A stretch of DNA of 26,324 bases from Stagonosporopsis chrysanthemi (lineage: Eukaryota > Ascomycota > Dothideomycetes > Pleosporales > Didymellaceae): assembly GCA_022560025.1 (NCBI GenBank), contig JAFISE010000257.1, forward strand, positions 1 through 26,324, read 5' to 3'. The first letter of the stretch is position 1. Each line of letters opens with the position of its first letter. Of this stretch, positions 9,976 through 18,587 are shown piece after piece. The translations under genes and the position numbers were made by a program. The notes under the pieces were generated by a model that was not told where the DNA came from, made no database searches, and worked only from the letters and a program-made list of their open reading frames with translations.

Positions 9976-10980
9976 GTATTGGGTACTGTAAACTAGAACA
10001 GAAGAATAACAAGGCTTCTCTACTTTCGTTGCTAGGTTCCTAAGTGCACTGTAGAAATGCAAAAATGTAGAAATGTAGAAACGTAAAAGATATACTTCGT
10101 ATTGCATAGTTAATTAGTAGGTGAAGTAACACTATTTATTTAGTCAGCAGAGGGACAACAATCAGTCTTGGGGCTGAAGGGCGAGGAACATAGAGATCAT
10201 CGTACGTTGAACCGTATCTCGAAGTGCGTAGGAGAGCTGTGTCGAAGCCGCTTCGACGCTTGAAGCACGTTAGCGGACTAGAATATGTCGGACTCGACCG
10301 CAAGTGCTTCGGGTCCTCGACCTGCCCAGCCCACAATGTCGAATGCTATCTCAGACTTTACTATACATGGTGCAAGGAGAAAGTCTTTAAGATCATCATC
10401 GCCCTCCTTAACACTCCTTAAGGTGTACTTACGTTAGGAGCGCGAAGTCCTTTGGGGCGGAGCGTAGAAGCACCGCCATAAGTCCATTATCAAGTTGTAC
10501 GTGCTGTAAGACGTGCCTGTCTGCGTCAGGTGCAGCAACGTTACTTATGATGCACAAATCTTCGAAACTCCAGTATCTTAGGTGTAGATCCATTCTTCTA
10601 GCTGAGCAGATATACACAATGTCATATAAATGGATGCTGGAAGCACTCTTAACATGTGCAATTTGCTTGTACAGATGCTATCACGGGATGTGCTACATCT
10701 ATGACGAAAGGGTCAGCGCTGAGAGACGCAGGCAAAGTAGTTACAGTACAGTAGCACGTAGGTAACAATTGTAGTGGAGAGTGCAAAACAAGATTGTAGA
10801 AATAAGAGTGTAAGGTCGAACGCTATCTACTCTAACAACTCTGCGGTGAGAAAGTACTTCCTCTACAAGTGCTCTATGCTCCCGGTTTGTTCCCTGCCTC
10901 TAGAACAACGATGTCTTCCCCGGCCCCGGGCCCCGAGCCTCTAGCCACGCACTCGCCATCGACACACTAGCGAGCGGCGG
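9976..10980. other. Intergenic, no convincing gene
   Basis: This follows the CHAT gene. At 10050-10090 there is a short imperfect tandem array built on GTAGAAATG. Frames at 10224-10421 (+) and 10547-10765 (+) are short, have no recognisable motifs and contain no splice-supported extension, so I leave them uncalled. From about 10850 base composition turns GC-rich, leading into the DUF7924 relic. Confidence 0.5.
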
Positions 10981-12098
10981 TCATGCAGCATATGCATCAC
11001 CGCTACGCGTCCTACTGCAGCTGCTGTGGCTGTCTACATCGCGTCGCTTTCGCTGACTTTGTTGGCGCATCGAACGCCTAGCTGGGCGCGTGGCGGGTAG
11101 TGCATAGTCTGCTGGCTCGTCCAGCGAGCTGTCCGACTCCTGGTACCGTCTCGCCGCATGACCGTCCTCATCAAAGGAAGTCCCTGACTCCTGGGTCAAG
11201 GTGTATGTTTCTTCCGTGCAGTCACAAATCTCAAAGCTGGGCTGGCGTTCTCTTCGTCAGCTGCTGTTTCGGCCTGTAGTTGAGTGAGTCGCTTGTTCGT
11301 GTGCAAGATTGTGCTGTGTCTATCCGTTCTGGCATAGTCACGAGCGTCCCGGTACGCTGTGGCGCCAGCTTGAAAGTTACCGATGTTCCCTTTGGATTGT
11401 AACCATTCAACCGGTGCATATACGTTTCTGGTAGCCCTCCCGCAGTGCAAGGTGGCCTGTGATGGCTGGTGTACATCTGCAATTGGCCGTTATGGTAGAT
11501 GCTCGTCACAGTGTACCCATTGTTGTCAAAGGCCGGTGCACTCTACCCATACCCCTGCAGCTTGTGCATGTTCCTCACCCCAAGCGCACGGTCATAGCAA
11601 GCTTGCCGTCTCTCGATCGTTACTGACCCATCCGGGCCCTTGACTTCTAGAAAGAAGTTGGGCACGATTGGCAGATCGTCCTGCGTCGACGGGATGATGT
11701 GGTGACTGAACTCGTCGTGCACGCCTCGGTCGAGCTGCTCTGGACGTGCACCGTAGCACACATCAGATTTGCCCTGCGTGAGCGGACTGTTGGTGAGGTC
11801 CTCAAGATTGCCAAACGGCACCGCTCCAGACCGACGTCTCCCGTCTGCGATCCTGCCCTTGGTGTACGGCAGCACCAACTTGCAGACCTGTTGCTCTTTG
11901 CTAGCGTCGGCATCCGCCTGCACGAGGTCGTCAAACTCGGCAGACCTTCGACACGTTGTCCCAGTATGGAGCCGGCGCTCGCCACTCGCGGTCATGCTCG
12001 GCTCTCTGCCTCTTCGCGGTGGATTGGTGCGCCCTCTCAAGCTGGACTGACACAGCGCGCTGGCGTTTGCGAGGATTGTGTGGGGGTGGTGATGGCAT
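10981..12098 (-). pseudogene. DUF7924-family protein gene, frameshifted relic
   Basis: Read on the minus strand, an ATG at 12098 opens a basic N-terminus (MPSPPPHNPRKRQRAV, then KRQRAEHD) and reaches APYWDNVSK. After a frame change the DUF7924 core follows: EFDDLVQADADASKEQQV, VPFGNLEDLT, DLPIVPNFFLEVKGPDG, RRQACYDRALG, KLQGYG. A TAG near 11540 interrupts it, but APAFDNNGYTVTSIYHNGQ continues in the same frame, consistent with a CAG-to-TAG mutation. A later shift leads to ATAYRDARDYA and a Ser/Arg-rich tail ending at 10981. DUF7924 proteins are dispersed multi-copy genes in filamentous fungi and, as I recall, unassigned in function; the EVKG core resembles restriction-fold nucleases. The local GC content is higher than in the flanks. 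This copy is broken by at least two frameshifts and a stop. Confidence 0.75.
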
Positions 12099-12929
12099 AG
12101 ATGCGCGAAGCCTGGAGTCATGAAAGTCGATAGACGCGAGGGCGCCATACTGTACACATCGTGTGTTGCGCCCGTCGACGTGCACTGGATGCGCGGTTGG
12201 GAGACGTCAGGATATTGTTGGCTCGGGCATGTTCTGTCTGGCAGCAGTGCGTCCGCGGATGGCTCGTTCCCGAGGCCTAAGCCACTGGGTGCGATCGGCG
12301 GCGTTAGAAAATTAAGGCACAAGTTCCCGTGCGGGACACTCACTAGGGATTCGTTCAGCTTTCCGCACGGACGAATTTCCGTACCGGTACGGGACGCGAG
12401 GTGCGGCGTTCTGATTGGCCGCAAAGGAAACGGCTCCCGCGCGAGACCACAAGCCCTACTCGCCGAGCGCCCGTGTACTTCAAAGGCCCACACCCTCGCG
12501 AATCCCGTACAAGCTCATCAATCTTATGCAATCGCCTGCATGCGGTAGCCGTATACGCTGGCCGCCCGGGGATGCAGATCGCCCGTAGACGCAGACTGTC
12601 CGCACGGGATGTTTACTGAGGATTTACAGCAAACAAGGGTCTGTATCCATTCCTACAACATGGACCATCACCAAGCCGGTCACTTTTTTTAGCACGACTA
12701 ACTTTCTCCTCACTAGAAGATGTCTCAACAACAAAACGCAATAGCTATTTGTCCCGATTTGGAGTCTCCCTTGCCTCATGGGCAACCTGCGCCTCACTTT
12801 TGTTGAGATGCAGCTCCCTATCCTGCACTAGCGTTGTTTACAGCTACCTATGTATACATACTGTTCGTAGCTTCGCACAATACAACCTCAGTTCAATCCT
12901 CAAATCTTCCCGCACTGCTTGCACTCACT
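12099..12929. other. Flank between the DUF7924 relic and transposase relic; no firm gene
   Basis: The first ~400 bases are GC-rich and extend the DUF7924 upstream region. The long minus-strand frame that continues to 12493 has low-complexity, frame-overlap character and no motif. At 12720 an ATG opens a 33-codon frame (MSQQQNAIAICPDLE...) that hits TGA. It may be the eroded N-terminus of the downstream transposase or unrelated. I see nothing else. Confidence 0.4.
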
Positions 12930-13640
12930 GCGACAGCAAATGCTGGGCTGAGAATTTTGTATCGCGTTCAGACGAGCTTAAGATGGCGTTCAATCGAGCT
13001 AAGAATAGGCAGGGAATACTACAAGAAGATCCTGCGATGATTGGCGCGTGGTTTAAGCTGGTGGAGGAGACTATAGCGAAATATGTCGTCCATAACGACC
13101 ATGTGCACAACCTTGACGAGACTGACTTCCAGGTGGGTGTAATTGGGCCAGAGTGAAGGTTGTTACAGATTCAGAGAGACGTGTTCGGCTAGAGCTTGTT
13201 CAGCTAGGCAGTCGTGAGTGGGCCACAGTCATCCAGAGCAACTGCGCTGCTGGGTACCCGACCCCGCCGTTCATTACCTACAAGGGACGCGTCCACATCT
13301 CAGCGTGGTACGAGGAGGCAGATACACTGCGCAGTTGGAAGCTTTCAGTCTCTGAGAACAGTCGAACACACAACGCGCTTGGTCTAGAGTGGTTGAAGCA
13401 CTTTGATTCGCATACAAAGACGCGTCAGGTGGAGGGGGAGAGGGGTACCGGCTGCTCATTTTGGACGGCCACGAGAGCCACCTCAACCAGGGTTTTCAGG
13501 ACTACTGCCTTTAGCACAAGATTCTAACCCCCTGTATGCCCCCCCCCCCTCTCCATTCAGCGCACAACTTCCAGCCGCTTGAATTGGTGTGCTTCTCGCC
13601 GGCTGAAGCGCAAGGTATTCCCAGCGCGTCAGAGACTTGG
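12930..13640 (+). pseudogene. pogo-type (DDE_1) transposase relic
   Basis: Two overlapping frames together give the transposase core. The first holds WAENFVSR, EDPAMIGAWFKLVEETIAKY and NLDETDFQVGVIG (first catalytic Asp in the DET triad), ending at a TGA at 13154. The next frame carries VVTDSERRVR, GSREWATVIQSNCAAGYPTP, SAWYEEAD and LGLEWLKHFD(S)HTK. Near 13440 homology shifts again to RLLILDGHESH (second catalytic Asp) and FQDYC, then CMPPP and FQPLE-like remains around a C10 run (13541-13550). With at least two frameshifts, a stop and an eroded N-terminus it cannot be active. It ends near 13640 against leader sequence of element Z. Confidence 0.75.
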
Positions 13641-13679
13641 CATGCCGACGCAGGAAAAATTGTTCGTTGACAGGGCTCG

Positions 13680-14650
13680 GCTGAGATTAGATACACGTAG
13701 TAAGCATGGGTTAATTGATTTTGGGATTTGAGGTTACGCGAGAGTAGGCACATGCCTCAAAGTTTGATCAATATGAGGTCCCTCAAATGCAGTTTGAAGC
13801 CTAATGGAACAACTCCACAGGAGACGCATAAACCAATAAGACACTGCCATGACTCTACGCTCGCTCTGTCATACAGGTACACCTAATCCTCTCTCTCCAT
13901 CCTGAGGTTGCGTTCTACCGTATCAGGCCTCCTTGCATCTGCAAGGCGTTTCCCCCCACTCTCCCCCAGCTGCACACTATAATGTCTAATCTGTGCAGAA
14001 GGCTATATGTTCATGTAGCCTGCATATTCATATTATCACTTTAATTGTGCTGGGGTGAAAATGATGGCTTTATGTCTCTGAGACCTGCGAAGATTAATAC
14101 TCGTGATCCAGTAACCTGACTTAAAGCGTCTATAATCAACGCTTAACAGTCGTGTGGCTTTGACTTCTGTAGGAGTTTTTTAGGGTAATCTAGGCGTAGC
14201 GTAAGCTTAGATGTAATGCACCTTGATGTGGCCATCAGACCGCGAATCAGGCGAGACTGCTGATTGAAGCCGCACGTGCTGCTTTTTCTTTGCACCATCC
14301 TGCCTGCCTAAACGACATTTTTGCAACTCAGCCTTAAGTCTCTTACTTCTATACTACCTCGTTTTGTATTTGTTTCAAAGCTGCACATTCCGTGCTACTA
14401 TCCACACTACAGCATATAGGGCGAGTCAGAACTCAGGTTCTGATGATAGCGAATTGCGGATCGACCGAAAACGGTGTGTTCAAGGCAGGCTGACACGGCG
14501 CAGCGGCACTTACACAATGCAGAGCCGCAGCCATCATGGCGGCTAATACTCGTCGTGTAGATTTGTGACCACCATCTCCTTTGTTATGTGTCAGCTCATG
14601 TCACGCCTGCCGACCTCGCTGTACTCGCAACAACATTTTCCCGTTTTAAT
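13680..14650 (+). repeat. Rearranged, shortened copy of the 2.1-4.26 kb region (element Z leader plus repeat R copy 2)
   Basis: The stretch 13680-13990 aligns in the same orientation with about 2120-2390 (TTTGAGGTTAC, GCACATG, GAGGTCC, TTGCATCTGCAAGGCGTTT). About 14363-14414 aligns with 3312-3362, and 14410-14650 with 4035-4260. The ~670 bp between the last two blocks in copy 1 is missing here. The zinc-finger ORF side is absent, cut at the transposase relic. Between 13990 and 14340 I see no feature. Confidence 0.6.
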
Positions 14651-14689
14651 GGGTTCCTACATTCAAACTCAGAGGATATGCACGGCTGT

Positions 14690-15402
14690 GATCTAACTGC
14701 CATGCCGGCTACCTCAAGCACAATTCAGGTCATCCATCAATCCAGTGCGCTCAAAACGCTCGCCTAGCATACCGCCAAAGGTGCTGAGCATATCTCCTAC
14801 GTTATTAGATTCTTAAGGCACTATGTCTATTACTTTCTCTGTAACCCTTATAGTTTCATTAAATTAAGTTGTTTAAATCGCCCGTTCGGTCCTACTTCTA
14901 TAAGTATAAAAAACAATTCAATTTAGTTTGCACGTTGTCTACCGGGTCTTTATACAGCTTCAAGAAACTAAGCAGCTCTTTATCGCTCAAGTCGTCGAGT
15001 AAAGCATCTACTCCCACATGTAACTGCGTGAGCAGTTTCGGATTGGAGGCTGCAGAAGAACGCTTGTATTGCTATCTGTTGTCGTGTTGTGATGATTGTG
15101 TACAGGAGCTCTCAGCTCAGATGTAAGTGCACTTGCCTACACTGGGCAGTGCCTGCTATAATAGAATGTCATGTGATCTAAGCCACGTGGTTACACCACA
15201 TCAACACCAAATAGATCTGCGCCAGTGGGACCGTTTGTAGAAGTGGTATAGCTGCTGCTAGCGACAACATCAACTAAGCCCCCTGTTTTAAGTATATCAT
15301 ATATACTAGCTATAAGTATCTGATCGTTGCGTAACTTATACAAGGCTTACTATAAGTTTAAAGAGAATGCTCTCTCTCTCGTACTGTACCAGCTTCAGAC
15401 GG
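14690..15402 (-). pseudogene. Inverted relic of the TPR gene 5' end (exons 1-3 start), interrupted by a MITE
   Basis: On the minus strand, 15402-15350 matches exon 1 of the second TPR gene, with the ATG changed to CCG and the TCTGAAGC..GGT block retained. The stretch 15300-15201 matches the start of exon 2 (GATGTTGTCGCT..CAGCAGC, ACAAACGGTCCC). A 177-bp MITE follows. Exon 2 then resumes at about 15013-14900 (TTGAGCGATAAAGAGCTGC; the internal ATG is now TTG). A deletion removes the rest of exon 2 and intron 2. Sequence from about 14895 to 14690 matches the start of exon 3 and the first two TPR units, with frameshift and stop. Repeats and leader typical of the TPR genes lie upstream, to 16020. 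Clearly non-functional. Confidence 0.8.
15019..15195. mobile_element. 177-bp MITE with TIRs and 5-bp target-site duplication
   Basis: It begins TGTAACTGCGTG and ends CACGTGGTTACA; the ends are inverted repeats with 10 of 12 positions matching. It is flanked on both sides by CCACA (15014-15018 and 15196-15200). Removing the insert and one CCACA restores an alignment of exactly equal length to the intact TPR gene exon 2, so this is a true insertion with a 5-bp duplication. The related copy is at 2514-2688. The open frame running through it (to 15126) is not a gene. Confidence 0.85.
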
Positions 15403-16020
15403 TCTGCTCTTATAGATGAGGTGTTTGTTGTCGCGGCCAAAAAGGAGCAAAAATGTACGCACACTCGAGCCCCTGAATTGGCGCGCTAATGTAGGCCTTC
15501 GGCGCTGCGACATTTGTTACCTGTAACCTAGGTCGCATAATTCGTTTAGGCTCTCTATAGCTGTAATATCAAAAGGAAGCTATGTTGAGCATATCTGGAA
15601 TTACGCGACTTTACTAAGTTAGTCTTGCTGTAGACCTTGGAGGAATTAGTAAAACTTAAGCGGTGCACTGCCCTGGTCAGCCGTGCTGAGTCGTCCTCCA
15701 GGCTGTGCCTCCTTCACCAATTAACTAGAGCGTTCTACACTGCTGTTCGATACTGGGATCCATCGAAAGCCGTTTGTTGGCCGTGAGAGTGGAACATGGC
15801 GGGGGAGGTGGTGGTGCCCCAACGGCATTAGATATGGTTGTTGGATTGTCATTCGTCGCTCGGCGGGCGCACTGCACGGCTGACTTAGGGGTGGAGTCGC
15901 ACACAGATCGAATACCTAATTTAGCAAGTTAGACTGCATGTTCTACCACTCAAGGCTGCGCCTCCTTTCACTGGTCAACTAGAGCGTTCTGCACCTCTGT
16001 TCAACATCGGAATCGTCTCT
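15403..16020 (-). repeat. Inverted relic of the TPR-gene leader and dimeric repeat (units C, D)
   Basis: Minus-strand sequence from 15650 to 15403 aligns with the leader of the second TPR gene (AAGGTCTACAGCAAG, GAGAGCCTAA). Unit C at about 15660-15830 and partial unit D at about 15945-16020 carry the GATGGATC, GAACAGC, TTGGTGAAGGAGGC and CACGGCTGA blocks. Part of the unit (about 15875-15915, CACGGCTGACTTAGGGG) lies in the opposite orientation, so the copy is itself rearranged. Confidence 0.65.
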
Positions 16021-16694
16021 ACGAGGATTGCCCGAAGTTAAGCCATTGAAATTTTGCCTTACACTCCTGCCTGTCCTATGGAGAGTTCAATGTTAGGTAG
16101 CAAGTGAAGAGCGAGCATTATTCGTGTTCGTCGCTTACCACGCGCACTGCATCTTAGTCCTAGTCACATACGATTAATTTGGTGGCGCTTTTCTGTACCC
16201 AATTGCTAGTTGCTAACATGTAAGGGAGAAAGTGCAAGGCACTTTTCTACTAGCAATCCAAGAGAGCTAAAGACATAATTTGAAGTAGGCAGATCAATCT
16301 AAGCCCAGGAAACCTTGCATAGTCAAGTGGTTAGCTCACGCATCAATCAATCCATCATAGGATAAGTGGACAAGTTCCGATCGTTCAGTGGCATAGGACG
16401 CTAGTTGTCACCGCATCAATTTTGGCTTGCTTAAATTGATCGTATTAAACAACTTATTGCACCTCAACATTACTCCTCTGACCTACAGAGCGTTAAGTTA
16501 CTAGTTCAAGGTCCTACAATGTTCTGTGCCAAGCCCTGCCACCATATAGGATCCTACTACAAAGCGATAAATAACAAGCTTTACACATGTAGAAGGTCTA
16601 TATTATAGCGCTGCGCTTGTCACCTGATAGTACCACCAGTAACTGTTAGGAGTCAACCCGCCAATTTCCAGGAGAAGTCTGCTGTATGACAGTC
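16021..16694. other. AT-rich intergenic DNA, no gene seen
   Basis: No frame is credible. Around 16320-16420 two short stretches resemble tRNA box A sequence (TAGTCAAGTGGTTAGCTCACGC and GTTCAGTGGCATAGGACGC). I cannot fold a complete cloverleaf from either. Confidence 0.45.
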
Positions 16695-17892
16695 TCATGA
16701 TAGAGGTGTGTTCGAAATGAACACAATCAACACCGTTGTATAGCTGTAGACAAAATAACGTTAGCTGCCTGTTTGTGCCTATATGAAACAGTCTGCACTT
16801 ACGTCGCGCCTGCCACAACCAACTCCACCGTTTTTGCCTTGGTTGAGCCTGACAGTACAGCAATGAACGCAGTAGCGGCGATCACAATTGTCAAAAGCCG
16901 AGCAATAAGACCTGTCAAGCAACTACAAACAACGACTGGGGCGAGTAGGAGTGTGACAATCAAGGGTGTCATCAAAATCCGAGCTGTCCGTATGACAGAG
17001 GATTTGGGCATCATATGGACATTTGGATCGCTTGAGATGTTAAGATGACGGCTCTTTAATGTGATTAGCTTGTGTCTCTTTGTGTTTTAATTTAGTTTCT
17101 TACCTCTCGAAAAAGCTCATAAACACGGGTGAGGATACGTTCCACGAATACTTCAAGCCATGCCATAACAGTATCGTCCGTAGAAGTTACGCACAACAGA
17201 TCATTAGACCAATTCAGATACTCAGTCTCTTGTCTTGCTATGCAGCCTGTCCCGTTGGTCCAATTCTGTAAGTTCGACACAGCTCGTGGCGTTGCAGCTT
17301 CGAAACAGGAAATCTGGTGATTTCTCGCAACCAAGCTGTCTTACTTTTCTCTTAGTCTCGGACACACATTACTAGGCTTCACATACCGTAATCTGCTAAA
17401 GCGATATCGATCTGTGTTAAGATAGACTCCCTTTCCTGATTGTCATCTGATCGGGTACTCCCAAGGCGTAGAGCAACAGTCTCTTCTCGGTCAACTTGGC
17501 GCAATTGTTTCTCTAAGTACGACAACTTATCTTGTTTTACTAAAAGTAGGCGGGAGCGCAAGTTGGAGAACCGGCGACAAAGATGAAACGAGTCATGAGA
17601 TGCAATAAGCGCCGAGAAACGAGGATAGCCAGCTGGGTTGTCTTCGACTAGAGCAAGTCAGTAGTGCTGATGAGTGTTGTATTTAGCATAAGTAGAGCTT
17701 ACTCTGCATTAATTGTCTTTGATTATCGTTCTTTTTGTTAGCCTCTTTGCAAGAAGCCGTTATCCAGAACGAAACAGAGTTCTGTAGGTGTTCCCAATAT
17801 GTAGTGTGAGAGATGCTATTGTTTGCGGGTCGCGAGTGGAACAAGTCAACATTGTGACCAATTTCAACGTCTGTTGACTCTGAATAAGTCAT
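16695..17892 (-). CDS. DUF6594-family membrane protein, five exons, 328 aa
   Basis: Proposed exons on the minus strand are 17892-17703, 17647-17387, 17339-17104, 17053-16803 and 16743-16695, with introns of 55, 47, 50 and 59 nt. All introns are GT-AG, phases agree, and a stop (TGA) follows FISNTPLS. The product has a polar N-terminus (1-63), then the DUF6594 signature GYPRFSALIASHDSF, RRFSNLRSRLL and a coiled-coil-like charged helix. Next come PRAVSNLQNW and the SSDPN motif before three C-terminal hydrophobic helices (about 256-278, 280-297, 305-323). Such proteins are common in filamentous fungi. From family knowledge I know of no assigned activity; membrane location is inferred from the helices. 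The ATG lies 264 bp from the divergent 92-aa gene and may share its promoter. No disabling lesion is visible. Splice choices are inferred from family conservation, not transcripts. Confidence 0.8.
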
Positions 17893-18156
17893 AGTGGAGT
17901 TTGCTTTTTCGAGGGGGGTTAGGTGATATATATCAGTAGGATGTCAGGCTGCAACCCCGCTCTTGGCATCTGCCTGTTGGGCTGACAGCACGCCACTTAC
18001 CGCCAAGGCAGGTCAGGTCCATTAAATCAGGTGGCTACAAGGCTGAAACACAGTTTATGCAGTTACAGGCCAACAAGGACTATAAAGCGCCCGCACCTCC
18101 AATTTTTAGCACTTTGCTACTTCCTAGTTGTCCTGGGATATCAACGATCACTAATA
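17893..18156. promoter_or_regulatory. Divergent intergenic promoter region
   Basis: This 264-bp gap lies between the start codons of the DUF6594 gene (-) and the 92-aa gene (+). TATAAA at 18081-18086 is 71 nt upstream of the plus-strand ATG. GATATATATC at 17925-17934 sits about 35 nt upstream of the minus-strand ATG and may serve as its TATA-like element. A shared, co-regulated promoter is possible but inferred from layout only. Confidence 0.45.
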
Positions 18157-18528
18157 ATGCCGTCAGACAAAGAGTACGATAACTTAAACATATAGCTTCA
18201 CTATGCTTATATTTCTACAGAGATGCGTATGATGCGAATGATGCGCAATTCGTTTTCTGCGATGATGGCGGCCGCCCGACAGTAGACCAGTACAGCCATG
18301 TAAGCATATCTGAGGCACTTCGTAATTGTTACCAACCACCACCAGCAACCTAAATTTCGACCAAACGACCGCGTATACGTCACTACTCCTGTACGAAGAG
18401 GGCCTTATATAGTATCGTCTGTTGTTGATAGAAAATATACGCTCTGCGACGCCGAGAAAAGGCCGGTAGACAACGGGAATGAGTTCGAAGAATTGGAGCT
18501 GGAGATGGAGTCTGAAGACTTTTCCTAA
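18157..18528 (+). CDS. Small acidic protein with SH3-like motif, three exons, 92 aa
   Basis: Proposed exons are 18157-18173, 18221-18299 and 18346-18528, with introns of 47 and 46 nt (GTACGA...CTACAG and GTAAGC...CACCAG). The spliced frame is open to a TAA at 18526. The product has an acidic N-terminus (PSDKEDAYDANDAQFVFCDD), then KFRPNDRVYV, GPYIVSSVVDRKYTLCD and an acidic end (EFEELELEMESEDFS). The pattern of hydrophobics and GD/GPY turns is like small SH3/KOW-type beta barrels. I recall similar short uncharacterised fungal proteins but cannot name a family. It has a TATA box and a plausible first exon. Its 3' end is 59 bp from the convergent caspase gene. A minus-strand frame over the same region is a shadow. 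Gene structure is moderately supported; function is unknown. Confidence 0.55.
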
Positions 18529-18587
18529 AACGGCAAACTCTGTATAGACCATCGTAGAGACAGCGAAGGTTTGTTAAGCTAGACGCT

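Noticed and set aside
10224..10765. Small plus-strand frames after the CHAT gene
   Set aside because: No motif, no supporting splice sites, no second copy in the window.
11543..12493. A single intact 316-aa minus-strand gene
   Set aside because: Only its C-terminal part is DUF7924. The proper N-terminus (start at 12098) is in another frame and the C-terminus continues past the stop, so the ORF is a pseudogene fragment plus a random extension.
14869..15126. 85-codon plus-strand frame with a Cys-rich end conserved at 2514-2640
   Set aside because: The conserved part is the MITE (TIRs and target-site duplication found), and the 5' part is antisense to TPR relic exon 2. Conservation is explained without coding.
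16773..17048. 91-codon plus-strand ORF
   Set aside because: It is antisense to DUF6594 exon 4, whose spliced minus-strand reading matches the family and has three clear hydrophobic helices.
18184..18552. 122-codon minus-strand frame opposite the 92-aa gene
   Set aside because: The plus strand has a TATA box, two well-formed introns with matching phases and a coherent protein. The minus frame has none of these.
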